From the NCBI GenBank assembly GCA_026418275.1, contig JAOABQ010000014.1, positions 45,188 through 109,187 of the forward strand: DNA of 64,000 bases. Direction: 5' to 3'. The translations under genes were made by a program, and so were the position numbers. Below are positions 8,959 through 18,381 of this stretch, piece by piece. The stretch's first letter is position 1; each line of letters begins with the position of its first letter. The stretch comes from Clostridia bacterium (GTDB taxonomy: Bacteria > Bacillota > Clostridia > Acetivibrionales > DSM-2933). Below the pieces are notes generated by a model. The model saw only the letters and a program-made list of their open reading frames with translations. It was not told the origin of the DNA and ran no database searches.

Positions 8959-9506
8959 GCATTTTCCCTCCTCGTAAAAGTCTTTACAAGTTCCTTTTTT
9001 GCTCTAAGAACCCGCATTTTAACATTATCAGGCGACATTTTCAGAATTTCACCGATTTCCTTATATGAAAAACCCTGAACATACTTTAAAATTAACGCAG
9101 CCTTCTGATCAACTCTCAAACTGTCGAGCATTTTGATGATTTCCATCTTATTCTCCCTGTTTTCCAATAAAGCTTCCGGGTCTCGGTATAAATAAGCTTG
9201 AGATTCATTAAGCATTTCCTCAACCTTGGCCAGATTTCTGTTTTTTCTCTTAATATATTCTGTCTTAAATACATTTACTGCAATCTTATAGATCCAAGTA
9301 GAAAAGCACCATTTATTATTATATTGATACAGGTTATTATAAACCCTTATAAAAACCTCCTGGGTTAGATCCTCGGAATCCTCCTTTGATAAGGTCATTT
9401 TTAAAAGGAAATTAAATATACGGTTTCTGTACATTGCAATCAAGGTCTCAAAAGAGCCGATATCTCCGTTTAAAATGTTCCTTATCAGAACATTTTCCTT
9501 TTCCAA
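8955..9506 (-). CDS. ECF-type RNA polymerase sigma factor (sigma-70 family)
   Basis: 183 residues with sigma region 2 (about 12-78, including SKEDSEDLTQEVFIRVYNNL and STWIYKIAVNVF) and region 4 (about 125-175, ILKYVQGFSYKEIGEILKMS with helix-turn-helix). There is no region 1.1 or 3, as expected for ECF factors. It starts with TTG at 9506 behind an AAGGTGG site. It is translationally coupled to the anti-sigma/LCP fusion that follows, its probable regulator. Confidence 0.93.
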   Translation of the reverse strand: MEKENVLIRNILNGDIGSFETLIAMYRNRIFNFLLKMTLSKEDSEDLTQEVFIRVYNNLYQYNNKWCFSTWIYKIAVNVFKTEYIKRKNRNLAKVEEMLNESQAYLYRDPEALLENRENKMEIIKMLDSLRVDQKAALILKYVQGFSYKEIGEILKMSPDNVKMRVLRAKKELVKTFTRRENA

Positions 9507-9633
9507 TCCAATTACACCACCTTATGCCTTTTTCAATTATCATGATAACATATTGTATACTCGTTAACTTCTGGAAAAGTAACAAAGAAAGAATTATTTT
9601 GTTAAGGAATTGGATTTTTGAAAGGGCTGCAAA

Positions 9634-9661
9634 CAAAAAAAGACTTCATATACATAAAGTC
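9634..9661 (-). terminator. Intrinsic terminator of the ROK gene
   Basis: On the minus strand GACTTTATG pairs with the following GAAGTC and then runs into seven T. It sits about 50 bp after the ROK regulator stop. Confidence 0.6.
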
Positions 9662-9710
9662 CCGCCTAGCGCCAATTCACATTATCATATCATTTTCAAG
9701 CTATCAAATT

Positions 9711-10874
9711 CTATATGATTTCCATTTTCCATATCTGCCTTAAAACCAGCGCAGCTCCCCCTACCCCTACTGCATCCTTCCCGAGCTTTGCAAAGTTGAC
9801 ACAAATTTTGTCCCTGTAATAATTCATGATATAGCTGTAGAAATGTTTTCTGACGGTCATAAGAAATTCGCTTCCATAACCGGTAATATAGCCTCCCAGG
9901 ATAACCGATTCTACGTTAAGTAAGTTTGATGCGGCAGCTATGGCTTTACCAAGATACTCTGCTTCATAATTTACAACCGCCCGAATCTTTGATTCTCCAT
10001 TTAAATACCCGCCAATTACTTCAGTAATATTCAGTGTTCTTCCTGTTTGCTTCTTTATCCTCTCAAGTATTCTGGATTGGCCTATAAGAGTCTCAAGACA
10101 GCCTACTGCTCCACAACTGCATTTTAAGCCTTTGGAATCCATCATCATATGCCCGATCTCCCCTGAACCATAGAAACCGCCATAATAAATATTTCCGTTA
10201 ATTATAATACCCGAACCGATTCCTTTGCCTTTGGATAAATAGAAAACATTCCGGAAACCTTTTCCGTTTCCATATTCCTTTTCTGCCCAAGCTGCAGCAT
10301 TGGACTCATTTTCAATGTAAACGGGAAGTCCGAATTTCTCGGCAATATGCTGTACCAATTGAACTCCCTTTATATCAAAATTTGCACTGAAAAGGACTTC
10401 TCCACTTTGAGGATTCACAAGGGCGGCTGCACCGATGCCGATTCCCAGTACTTTTCCGATATGATTTGCTGATTCTAAAAGGTGCATAATAATATCTGCT
10501 GCTGCATTAAAAATACTGATATAATTGTTTTCATAGGGATATTCCACCTTCTCTAAAACACAAGCTTCAAGGTTGCATAAATATCCTCTGATAACTTTTT
10601 CATCCGCTAAATCAATGCCAATAGCCAAAGACCTGTCCTTTTCCAATTCTAATAGTACAGGCTTCCTTCCTCCGTTGGACTCACCCTCACCAATTTCGCA
10701 GATAACTCCTTTTTTCATAAGCTCCTCAACAAGTGATGATACCGTCGCTCTAGTCAGAGAAGTCATTTGAGCAATAGATGCTCTAGATATCGTTTTGTTC
10801 TGCCGGATACAATCCAGGACGACTTCCATATTCCTCTTTTTAACAGCCTGCATATCTATTGCTTCTCTTTTCAT
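9711..10874 (-). CDS. ROK-family transcriptional regulator (NagC/XylR type)
   Basis: 387 residues. An N-terminal winged helix (about 10-65; SRASIAQMTSLTRATVSSLVEEL) is joined to a ROK sugar-kinase-like domain. The ROK parts include a GIGIGAAALVNPQSGEV segment, EYGNGKGFRNVFYLSKGKGIGSG, and the zinc-binding CSCGAVGCLETLIG motif near residue 250. Such proteins repress sugar-use genes and release DNA on binding a sugar or its phosphate. It stands alone: no sugar gene is adjacent, and the opp genes on the same strand lie upstream behind their own terminator. The effector cannot be read from the sequence. Confidence 0.92.
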   Translation of the reverse strand: MKREAIDMQAVKKRNMEVVLDCIRQNKTISRASIAQMTSLTRATVSSLVEELMKKGVICEIGEGESNGGRKPVLLELEKDRSLAIGIDLADEKVIRGYLCNLEACVLEKVEYPYENNYISIFNAAADIIMHLLESANHIGKVLGIGIGAAALVNPQSGEVLFSANFDIKGVQLVQHIAEKFGLPVYIENESNAAAWAEKEYGNGKGFRNVFYLSKGKGIGSGIIINGNIYYGGFYGSGEIGHMMMDSKGLKCSCGAVGCLETLIGQSRILERIKKQTGRTLNITEVIGGYLNGESKIRAVVNYEAEYLGKAIAAASNLLNVESVILGGYITGYGSEFLMTVRKHFYSYIMNYYRDKICVNFAKLGKDAVGVGGAALVLRQIWKMEII

Positions 10875-10958
10875 ACCCTATCCTCAATTTCTTAGTTGTT
10901 AATGTCTTAAGTAATTTTATCATAAGCCCGATTTTTCTGTAAAGCAATGCGTTTTTGC

Positions 10959-11065
10959 CTAGTGCCTCGTAACGTATTTCTTTTCTAGGGTATGCGAGGC
11001 ACAAACAGATGAAGTGCATTTTTAACACTTTGAAACTTAAAATTTGTTGTGTTAAAAAGCACTAG
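10959..11065 (+). repeat. Dispersed two-hairpin repeat, copy 1
   Basis: The element begins CTAGTGCCTCG and ends AAAAAGCACTAG. It folds into two stems: GTGCCTCG with CGAGGCAC, and AGTGC-TTTTTAACAC with GTGTTAAAAAGCACT. The outer ends are inverted (CTAGTGC/GCACTAG) and a TA lies inside each end. It lies 85 bp upstream of the ROK start. Four other copies are in the window. Confidence 0.9.
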
Positions 11066-11133
11066 CACAACAATTCATTATTTCAATAGTGTTCAAGATT
11101 TATCCGTACACCACAAGTATGGTGCATAAAATG

Positions 11134-11182
11134 AAAATGAATAAGCCACCGGAATAATAATAACCGGCAGCTTATTCATTTT
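11134..11182 (-). terminator. Intrinsic terminator of the opp operon
   Basis: AATGAATAAGC with an inner CCGG pairs with CCGG..GCTTATTCATT, an 11-bp stem extended by 4 bp. It is followed on the minus strand by T-rich sequence. It lies about 40 bp after the oppA stop. Confidence 0.7.
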
Positions 11183-11223
11183 ATGTTATTATGTTAATTA
11201 AATAATACCACATCTTTTATATG

Positions 11224-12834
11224 CTATTCTATATAAGCATAGTGCATGTATACAGTTCCCAGCGGCGAATGGTAAACCCCTTTGAGTGCTGGGTTTTCCA
11301 AATGCGCGATTGAACCGAATAAAAGCGGAATCATAGGCATATCATTTAAAAGTATTTTTTCCGCATCATGCATTGCTTTCATTCTTACTTCCTGGTTGTC
11401 GGTTTCACTCGCCTGTTTGATCAATTTTTCAAATTCCGTATTGGTATATCCGGTATTATTATTTCCGTTATCCGTAGCAAATAATCCCAGGAAGGTCATC
11501 GGGTCCGCATAATCGGCAACCCAGCTTAAACCGGCAAGATCAAAATCATTAGACGCAATTTTAGGCATTAACGAGGTCCATTCCATCGCAGATATTTTCA
11601 CATTGATTCCCAGATTGGTTTTCCACTGCTGTTGGATTGATTCCATTACCTTCCTGCTTCCTTCCGAGTTATCTACGGAAATTTCTACCGTCGGAAAGCC
11701 CTTTCCATCCGGGAAGCCCGCTTCGGTCAGCATTTTTTTTGCCTCATTTACATCGGCTGTTTCTAAAATGTATTTAGAGTTCTCTGCTTCCGACCTAAAA
11801 TCCTTCCCTATGGATGCACCCGGTACGGAATAAGGCACAAAGCCAACCGCAGGCTTTCCTTCCACTACCCCAACCCTTTTAAGTACGCTCCTATCCAGTG
11901 CAAGTCCCAATGCATGTCTTACTTTTAAATTATCAAAGGGCGCTTTCTTCACATTGAGTTGGATATAAGTAGTGGAAAGCAGGGGCTGAGTTTGAGCCTT
12001 CCCTGAAGATACTAAACTTTTAATTTCCGAAGAAGGAATCATATCATTTAACAAAGCATCTACTTCGCCAGCATCATAGGCATTGTAAGCCGCATTTTTA
12101 TCCCCTATCAGCTTCCATTTCAGGTTATTAATCGCGATGTTTTTGCTATCCCAATAGTTTTCGTTTTTTGTCATTTCAATGATGTCTTTATGCTTCCAGT
12201 TCACCATTTTATACGCACCGTTACCGATATAGCTATCTCCACTTTGTGTCCATTTGTCACCCTGTTTTTCAATAAGATCCTTCCTGACTGGCATATAAGT
12301 CACAAAATTTGTAAGTCCCAGGAAATATGCTACCGGAACATTCAAAGTAACTATAAGGGTGCTCTCATCGGCCGCTTTAACGCCTACCTCATCTGCTTTG
12401 CTGTTGCCTTGGTTATACTCTGCCGCATTCTTTATGTAGTACAGCTGGTATGCATAGGGTGATGCCGTTTGAGGGTCCAGCACTCTTTTCCATGCATATT
12501 CAAAATCCTGTGCTTTGACGGGCACACCATCCGACCATTTGGCATCCTTTCTAATATGAAAGGTGTAAGTCAATTTATCCTTTGATATTTCCCAGTCCTT
12601 CGCGGTTCCCGGAATTGTTTCTCCACTCTTATCTACTTTTGTAAGCCCCTCAAACATATGCGCAACATACGTAATACTATCGGCAGTGGTACACAGAGCC
12701 GGGTCAATTGTGTCAGGCTCCGGTCCGATTATCAGGTTTAATGTATCCTTAGAGCTTTTAACGCCTCCACACCCGGAAAGTGCCAATACAAACAATGTTA
12801 ATATCAGTACTGCACTTAACACTTTTTTAGACAT
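11224..12834 (-). CDS. oppA: Oligopeptide ABC transporter substrate-binding lipoprotein (OppA-like, SBP family 5)
   Basis: 536 residues from the ATG at 12834, which has GGGAGGAAGG just upstream; the frame is open 23 codons further but that part has no signal features. The signal peptide ends in the lipobox LALSGC, with lipidated Cys22. The rest is a family 5 solute-binding protein, with EPDTIDPALCTTADS near the mature N-terminus, TYTFHIRKDAKWSDGVPVKAQDFEYAWKR (typical SBP_bac_5 signature region, abbreviated here) and a C-terminal LLNDMPMIPLLFG. It captures peptides outside the membrane for the OppBC permease. It is the last gene of the oppB-C-D-A unit. Confidence 0.93.
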   Translation of the reverse strand: MSKKVLSAVLILTLFVLALSGCGGVKSSKDTLNLIIGPEPDTIDPALCTTADSITYVAHMFEGLTKVDKSGETIPGTAKDWEISKDKLTYTFHIRKDAKWSDGVPVKAQDFEYAWKRVLDPQTASPYAYQLYYIKNAAEYNQGNSKADEVGVKAADESTLIVTLNVPVAYFLGLTNFVTYMPVRKDLIEKQGDKWTQSGDSYIGNGAYKMVNWKHKDIIEMTKNENYWDSKNIAINNLKWKLIGDKNAAYNAYDAGEVDALLNDMIPSSEIKSLVSSGKAQTQPLLSTTYIQLNVKKAPFDNLKVRHALGLALDRSVLKRVGVVEGKPAVGFVPYSVPGASIGKDFRSEAENSKYILETADVNEAKKMLTEAGFPDGKGFPTVEISVDNSEGSRKVMESIQQQWKTNLGINVKISAMEWTSLMPKIASNDFDLAGLSWVADYADPMTFLGLFATDNGNNNTGYTNTEFEKLIKQASETDNQEVRMKAMHDAEKILLNDMPMIPLLFGSIAHLENPALKGVYHSPLGTVYMHYAYIE

Positions 12835-12904
12835 TGCCCTTCCTCCCTCTTCCTTGTTTTCATATCTACAGCAATCTCCGACAATCCAAAATAAACCCAT
12901 CATT

Positions 12905-13891
12905 TCATACTGCTTCTCCCCCGCTTTCTCTACCGGCTAACCAACATGCTGCATAATGCCCTTCACCAACACTTTTCAAATGAGGCGCTTTTGTGCAGCA
13001 TAGATCGAAAGCATCTTTACACCGGGAGTAAAAAACACACCCACCAACGCCAGCAGCCGACTCCCCCTTTCCCTCTTCTATCAGGCATAAATACTTATCC
13101 CTCACATCATAACTGAGCATACACCTAACTAGTGCCTTCGTATAAGGATGCTTTGGGCTTCCGAATACATCCTTGCTACTGCCCATTTCCATTATGCTGC
13201 CCCCATACATTACAAGCATCCTGCTGCATAAACCTGCTGCAAGCTTCAAATCATGGGTGATAAATAGAATAGACATGTTTGTTTTTTGTTTAATTTCTTT
13301 AATTAATTGAATAATTTGAGCTTGAATGGTCATATCCAACGACGAAGTAGGTTCATCGGCAATCAAAAGTTTAGGACCACAAGCCAAAGCAATGGCTATC
13401 GCTATCCTTTGACACATGCCTCCGCTTAATTCTGAAGGATATTGCCGCATTCGGTATACAGCATCGTTGATTCCGACAGACTCCAACAATTCTATAGCCT
13501 TTTCATTCGCCGTCTGTTTTGAAAATTTCCCATGTTTTATTAAGACTTCCTTTAATTGAGTTCCAATTGTAAGCAAGGGATTCAAAGACGCTTTAGGGTC
13601 CTGAAAAATCATTCCGATTTCTGTTCCCCGGATATTCTGCATATCCCTTTCGTTTAACTCAACAATATTTTTCCGATTGAAAAAAATGTCACCCTGGGTT
13701 ATTTTCCCATTTCCATCCAATACTTTTATCATTGAAAGTGCCGTTACACTTTTGCCGCTTCCCGATTCGCCTACAATGCCTAGAATTTCACCATGTTCCA
13801 CACTGAATGATATGCCGTTTAATACGGTTATCTCCCCTTCCGGAGTTAAAAAGGATGTTTTTAAATTCCTTACTTGAAGCAGGTTTTCCAA
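12905..13891 (-). CDS. oppD: Oligopeptide ABC transporter ATP-binding protein (OppD-like)
   Basis: 328 residues with Walker A GESGSGKSVTAL, Q-loop MIFQDPKASLNPL, signature ELSGGMCQRIAIA, Walker B LLIADEPTSSLD and the switch FITHD. The C-terminal oligopeptide-transporter extension is rich in Cys (VFYSRCKDAFDLCCTKAP). The start is TTG at 13891 behind AAGGTGG. OppD normally pairs with OppF. No OppF gene is present here, so this protein may act as a homodimer or use an ATPase encoded elsewhere. Confidence 0.93.
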   Translation of the reverse strand: MENLLQVRNLKTSFLTPEGEITVLNGISFSVEHGEILGIVGESGSGKSVTALSMIKVLDGNGKITQGDIFFNRKNIVELNERDMQNIRGTEIGMIFQDPKASLNPLLTIGTQLKEVLIKHGKFSKQTANEKAIELLESVGINDAVYRMRQYPSELSGGMCQRIAIAIALACGPKLLIADEPTSSLDMTIQAQIIQLIKEIKQKTNMSILFITHDLKLAAGLCSRMLVMYGGSIMEMGSSKDVFGSPKHPYTKALVRCMLSYDVRDKYLCLIEEGKGESAAGVGGCVFYSRCKDAFDLCCTKAPHLKSVGEGHYAACWLAGRESGGEAV

Positions 13892-13926
13892 ACTACCACC
13901 TTCTTTATCATCATCTTGTCGGAACC

Positions 13927-14913
13927 TCAGTTTATTTCCTTAAAACGCAGGTGATTTGGATCCATAATATTTCTCAACCTGTCACCCAATAAATTAAAAG
14001 CGAGCATCATGATGCTTATTGCAGCAATAGGAAATAAGAATAGGTAGAAACTGGACCGCATCTCCTTTACTCCATCTGCCGCAAGTGTCCCAAGACTTGC
14101 AGCCGGAGGATCCACCCCCAGCCCGACGAAGCTCAGGAGTGCTTCAGTATAAACGGCAATAGGGATCTGCATTGTTATTGCAACCATGATAGGCCCTATA
14201 CAATTAGGTATCAAATGCTTAAAAAGGATTCTTAAATTGCTTGCGCCCAAAACTCTCTCTGCCATTACAAACTCGCGTTCTTTCAAGCTTAAAATTTGAC
14301 CCCGGACAATTCTTGCCATATCCATCCAATATGTAAGTCCCAGTGATAAATAAATACTAAAAAGTCCCGCTCCATTGGTTTTAAATACCGACAGCAGCGG
14401 CAGCTCAAATAATGTACTGAGCCTTTCCTTTAAAACTACTGTAAAAAGGATCACATACAGCATCAAAGGAAGACTGTAAACAATATCCACAATCCGCATC
14501 ATAATACTGTCCGCTCTTTTGCCGTAATACCCTGCTATCCCACCATATATAACACCAATGGTTAAATTGATAAGGCATGTTACAATTCCTACACTCAATG
14601 AAATTCTTAATCCGAAAAGAATCCTCACCAACATATCTCTTCCCAAAGCATCCGTTCCCATCGGATGTCTAAAGCTTGGGCCCATTCCCTCTTCACCTGC
14701 TATTTGTTCCCAGTAAGCGTATTTTGAAAGTATCGGACCTAAAATGGCTGCCATAAAAACAATCACTATAAAAAAAAGACATAATCCTGCGGTTTTATCT
14801 TTCTTTAAACTTTGCCACAAACTTCTTCCGTATATTTTATGACTTAAAGGCCGATCCTTTTGAATACCCAATTGGGTATTTATAAAATTGAAAGACCTTT
14901 TAAAAAAACGCAT
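13927..14913 (-). CDS. oppC: Oligopeptide ABC transporter permease (OppC-like)
   Basis: 328 residues. An N-terminal cytoplasmic part is followed by about six membrane segments and the BPD transporter loop. HPMGTDALGRDMLVRILFGLR is the typical OppC N-terminal signature (abbreviated to HPMGTDALGRD), and the EAA loop is visible in VLGASNLRILFKHLIPN. It pairs with the OppB-like permease, whose stop is 12 bp upstream. Confidence 0.92.
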   Translation of the reverse strand: MRFFKRSFNFINTQLGIQKDRPLSHKIYGRSLWQSLKKDKTAGLCLFFIVIVFMAAILGPILSKYAYWEQIAGEEGMGPSFRHPMGTDALGRDMLVRILFGLRISLSVGIVTCLINLTIGVIYGGIAGYYGKRADSIMMRIVDIVYSLPLMLYVILFTVVLKERLSTLFELPLLSVFKTNGAGLFSIYLSLGLTYWMDMARIVRGQILSLKEREFVMAERVLGASNLRILFKHLIPNCIGPIMVAITMQIPIAVYTEALLSFVGLGVDPPAASLGTLAADGVKEMRSSFYLFLFPIAAISIMMLAFNLLGDRLRNIMDPNHLRFKEIN

Positions 14914-14925
14914 CCAAACACCCCA

Positions 14926-15846
14926 TCAGCTTTTTAATCTAATCCTAGGATCAATCAGTACATAAACAATATCTACCAGAAAATTCATAACGATTAGAAA
15001 TATTGCATAAAAAACGCTGACACCCATAATAGTTGTATAGTCCCTGCTTAAGATACTGTCAACATAATATCCTCCCAAACCCGGGATGCCAAATATGGTC
15101 TCAATGGCAAAGCTTCCTGTTAGTAATCCCGCAGTTAAGGGCCCCATATAAGTTACAACCGGAAGAATGGAATTTTTCAGTGCATGTTTTACTATTACGG
15201 TCCTTCTTGATAGTCCTCTGGCTTTGGCCGCTTTTATATAATTTTGCGCTAGAACTTCCATCATACTTGAACTTGTCAATTTCGCTATAAAGGACATAGG
15301 CAGCAACGCCAGGGCCAAAGCCGGAAGAACTGCATCCCATATACTTCTCAAACCGAGGACATGAAATAGTCTCAGCTTAACAGCAAAAAAATACTGCAGT
15401 AAGGCCGCTAATATAAATGAAGGCACCGCAACCCCGATGGTTGCCAATATGGTCAGTAAATAATCCTGCCACTTTCCACTGTGTAATGCTGAAAAAACCC
15501 CCAAAGGAATTCCTATAAATACACAAAAGAATAGAGCCAACAGTCCAACTTTTAAGGAATAAGGAAAGTGTTCAGTAATCATTTCATTTACCGACCGGCC
15601 GTCATTTTCTATAGACATGCCGAAATCAAAGCGAATTATGCCTTTAAGGACAATCAGGTACTGCTGTGCCAAAGGTTTGTCCAATCCGTATTTTGCCTTG
15701 ATATTATTTTCAATGGCTGGCGGCAGTGCCTTTTTGGTTGAATATATATTTCCGGGTATGGAGTGCATGGTAAAAAAGATAATTGTAATAATAACCCAAA
15801 GTGTAAATAAGGAGTAAATAAACCTTTTAAATATGTAATATAACAA
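14926..15846 (-). CDS. oppB: Oligopeptide ABC transporter permease (OppB-like)
   Basis: About 306 residues with six membrane segments. The EAA-loop region NYIKAAKARGLSRRTVIVKH is clear, and the C-terminus VDIVYVLIDPRIR is typical of OppB/DppB. The frame is open to a TTG at 15918, but I choose TTG 15846: it has GGGAGG nine bases upstream and gives the family's usual N-terminus (LYYIFKRFIYSLFTLWVII). It is first in the opp operon. Confidence 0.9.
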   Translation of the reverse strand: MLYYIFKRFIYSLFTLWVIITIIFFTMHSIPGNIYSTKKALPPAIENNIKAKYGLDKPLAQQYLIVLKGIIRFDFGMSIENDGRSVNEMITEHFPYSLKVGLLALFFCVFIGIPLGVFSALHSGKWQDYLLTILATIGVAVPSFILAALLQYFFAVKLRLFHVLGLRSIWDAVLPALALALLPMSFIAKLTSSSMMEVLAQNYIKAAKARGLSRRTVIVKHALKNSILPVVTYMGPLTAGLLTGSFAIETIFGIPGLGGYYVDSILSRDYTTIMGVSVFYAIFLIVMNFLVDIVYVLIDPRIRLKS

Positions 15847-16125
15847 AAGCTTATACCTCCCGGCAACAAACTCTTTGATGTTTTTTACAAGTGCTTGTTT
15901 ATACTGATTTGCACTCAATATGCAAGCTCAATAAATCAATTTACGGCATTTAACCTTTTGAAAAATGGTTTGTCAAAGAAAGAGCTATCGTGCCCGGTAT
16001 ATATTTTAATAGATAGTTTACTTTAGTTTTATCGGCTATATAGAGAAAAATAATTACACCAAATACATATCAACTTATCGCTTAATCTTTACCAGTTTTT
16101 ATCGGGTTAAGGATTTGCACATCCC

Positions 16126-16872
16126 TTATCCTTCTGTTTTCGGAGGATAAATCCTTTTGGTAATGGCTATAAACACTGCAAGCCATGCCAGCCCGGCTGA
16201 GAAACCCGCAAGGACATCGCTTGCATAATGTACGCCCAGATAGATGCGGCTGATACCGATAGCCATCACCAGCAGCCCCAACGCTCCGGCTATGCCGTAT
16301 TTAGACCGGTCCTTCAAATACTTTAGACATAAAAATATGAAAAAACCGTAAAAACTTATCCCGGCCATAGAATGTCCGCTGGGGAAACTGTATCCGCCAA
16401 TTTCAACAAACCGCAAAACATTCGGACGGGGACGATGAAACAATAATTTAAAGATTTGATTTAGCAGGACACTCGCCGTTAGATTCGCTAATACCATCCA
16501 CCCGTAAAAGGAGAATTTTTTATTCTTCCAAAGAACAACAAGGACAATTACAGTTATACCTGCCATCGCCATGCCTGAGCCTAAAAAGGTAATGAATTTC
16601 ATAAATTCCGTCATATCCTCTGAGATATATTGTATAATGAATCCATAAACCCAATTGTCAAAAACGGATAGTTCCTTCTCTACTAAACCCTCTGCCAAAT
16701 TGACAAATAAAAGTACCGGAAGTGTAATTGTAAGTATAATCCATTTATATTTGTTTAAATACCTATACACAAGAAATATGAAACCCGTGAGAAATAGTAT
16801 GGGTATAAGCAAGCGGTGCTGCCCATAGTCAAATGTGAAAGATAGTATATGTTCCTTTATCAAACTGTCCAT
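16126..16872 (-). CDS. PAP2-superfamily membrane phosphatase
   Basis: 248 residues with about six membrane segments. The three PAP2 catalytic motifs are intact: KLLFHRPRPN, SFPSGHSMAG and SRIYLGVHYASDVLAG. Members hydrolyse phosphatidic acid, undecaprenyl pyrophosphate or similar lipid phosphates at the membrane; the exact substrate cannot be told. It stands alone between the opp operon and a divergent small gene. Confidence 0.9.
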   Translation of the reverse strand: MDSLIKEHILSFTFDYGQHRLLIPILFLTGFIFLVYRYLNKYKWIILTITLPVLLFVNLAEGLVEKELSVFDNWVYGFIIQYISEDMTEFMKFITFLGSGMAMAGITVIVLVVLWKNKKFSFYGWMVLANLTASVLLNQIFKLLFHRPRPNVLRFVEIGGYSFPSGHSMAGISFYGFFIFLCLKYLKDRSKYGIAGALGLLVMAIGISRIYLGVHYASDVLAGFSAGLAWLAVFIAITKRIYPPKTEG

Positions 16873-17201
16873 CCTTTAAAACTTCATTAATTATTTACTA
16901 TTATTATTTCCAATAAAGACTGATATTCTACCCAGATCATCAGGTATTTTCTTCAATTTAACCAACCCAAATTACGTAAAAATCCCCATCCACCATAAAT
17001 CATACGGCAACATGGAATATTTCAAGGCACACTTATTGAAGCATCCCGTTTTGGTACACCTTTATGACCTTAAATGATCTACATAAATTTTTCAATACAC
17101 ACCTATCCGGCAGCAGCATATACTATATAACGGAAACATTATTTATTCGATTTTAATATTACAAATCGATTTATAAGTTTTATGAAAGGAACATATTTGA
17201 T
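16873..17201. other. Intergenic region between PAP2 and small coiled-coil gene
   Basis: The region is AT-rich and lies between divergent genes, so it must hold both promoters. I see no clear operator, RNA motif or gene. A GAAAGGAAC ribosome site for the gene at 17202 lies at its right end. Confidence 0.4.
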
Positions 17202-17528
17202 ATGAACAATAATGATAGGTGCTCTGGAGGGCCAAATTGTCCTTACACAAATGATTTTGGAAACATTCTATCCTCATGTTTTTTTTCTTTGCCGCCAAAG
17301 CAATTTGCATTGTTATCATCATTAATTGGTATTTTACTCGTCGACAATTTGGACATAGATCAACAGAACTCACTTGGCAACTTCATTGTGAACATAGGTC
17401 AGGCTATTTTAGCAGCAGCAGCTCAAGGTGAAGTTATTGAGAGCAGCAAGAAAAAAAATGATCACCTTCACCAGCAAATTGAATTATTAAAGAAGCAGAT
17501 TTGTGCACTTGAACAGGAATTACAATGA
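17202..17528 (+). CDS. Small conserved-type protein with C-terminal coiled coil, function unknown
   Basis: 108 residues. The N-terminus has a Cys pair (CSGGPNC) and a third Cys. A hydrophobic stretch in the middle (QFALLSSLIGILLVDNLDID) is followed by an Ala-rich part and a charged C-terminal coiled coil with Leu heptads (LHQQIELLKKQICALEQEL). It starts at ATG with GAAAGGAAC upstream and is followed by a strong terminator, so it looks like a single-gene transcript. I do not recognise the family with certainty. The coding pattern is convincing despite its length. Confidence 0.7.
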   Translation: MNNNDRCSGGPNCPYTNDFGNILSSCFFSLPPKQFALLSSLIGILLVDNLDIDQQNSLGNFIVNIGQAILAAAAQGEVIESSKKKNDHLHQQIELLKKQICALEQELQ

Positions 17529-17601
17529 AAATAATGTTTTAATATAAAAAGGAAATGCATTTTTAACGCTGTAAATGATTGGAAATTTATGATAAAGAGT
17601 G

Positions 17602-17644
17602 TATAATGGGAAGCTAATCGAGTATCGATTCGCTTCCCATTATA
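17602..17644 (+). terminator. Strong hairpin terminator after the small coiled-coil gene
   Basis: TATAATGGGAAGC pairs perfectly with GCTTCCCATTATA (13 bp), and an inner AATCGA/TCGATT stem closes on a three-base loop. AATTTTT follows on the plus strand. Confidence 0.75.
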
Positions 17645-18069
17645 ATTTTTATAGGTTTGTACCGTTATCTTTTTAAACATGTTTACGAATATACAAAAAT
17701 AGTACTGCGCGAAAGCCCGGATTTTTCGCAAAGCTCCTTTATAGTGTACAAATATTTCACCCCCTGAAGCATAGTTTAAAGTATTAAGCTATAGTCAGGT
17801 CAAGAATTTTTTAGTAATATGGCTGCTTTTGCTGAATTGTTGGTAAATTAAATCCCTCTCTTACTTTTTCTCCATGTCCGTGGTATAATTCCATTTATGA
17901 TGTTTCCATTTGTTATTTGTTGCCCAACAAACAGTTCTATAAGACTGTCATCAGAGACACCACTAATTTTAAGAGTTTTATGGGAACTGGATAAAAAATT
18001 ATGATATAATAAATCGAATCTGTGGAAAAGGCTTGATATTCACAGTCGGATTTTGTTATATAATGAATG
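17645..18069. other. Gene-free stretch before repeat copy 2
   Basis: No protein gene or RNA motif is recognised. The sequence is AT-rich, with stops in all frames. Confidence 0.4.
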
Positions 18070-18173
18070 CTAGTGCCTCGTAACGTAATTCTTTTCTAGG
18101 GTATGCGAGGCACAACAGATGAAGTACATTTTAACACTTTGAAACTTAAAATTTGTTGTGTTAAAAAGCACTG
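18070..18173 (+). repeat. Dispersed two-hairpin repeat, copy 2
   Basis: Same element as at 10959, in the same orientation. The first stem GTGCCTCG/CGAGGCAC is perfect. The right end reads GCACTGG instead of GCACTAG, so this end has decayed. It lies about 210 bp upstream of speA. Confidence 0.9.
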
Positions 18174-18381
18174 GGTAGATAAATATTCGAAATAAAACAG
18201 ATTGACATACCTTAATTTTGATTTTTGAAAATGCAGGTATGGACATAGAATTATTTCTTAAAAGATAATTACCTCAATCAGTATAAAAGACCTTGGGACA
18301 CTCAGGCAGTTGTGTTTGCGGAATGAACCCGATCTTTCAGCGGTTAGGTATGTTAATTTTTAGATGGAAGGAAAGATTGCC

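Noticed and set aside
15846..15918. 24-codon N-terminal extension of oppB
   Set aside because: No ribosome site for the upstream TTG; the internal TTG has GGGAGG and matches the family N-terminus.
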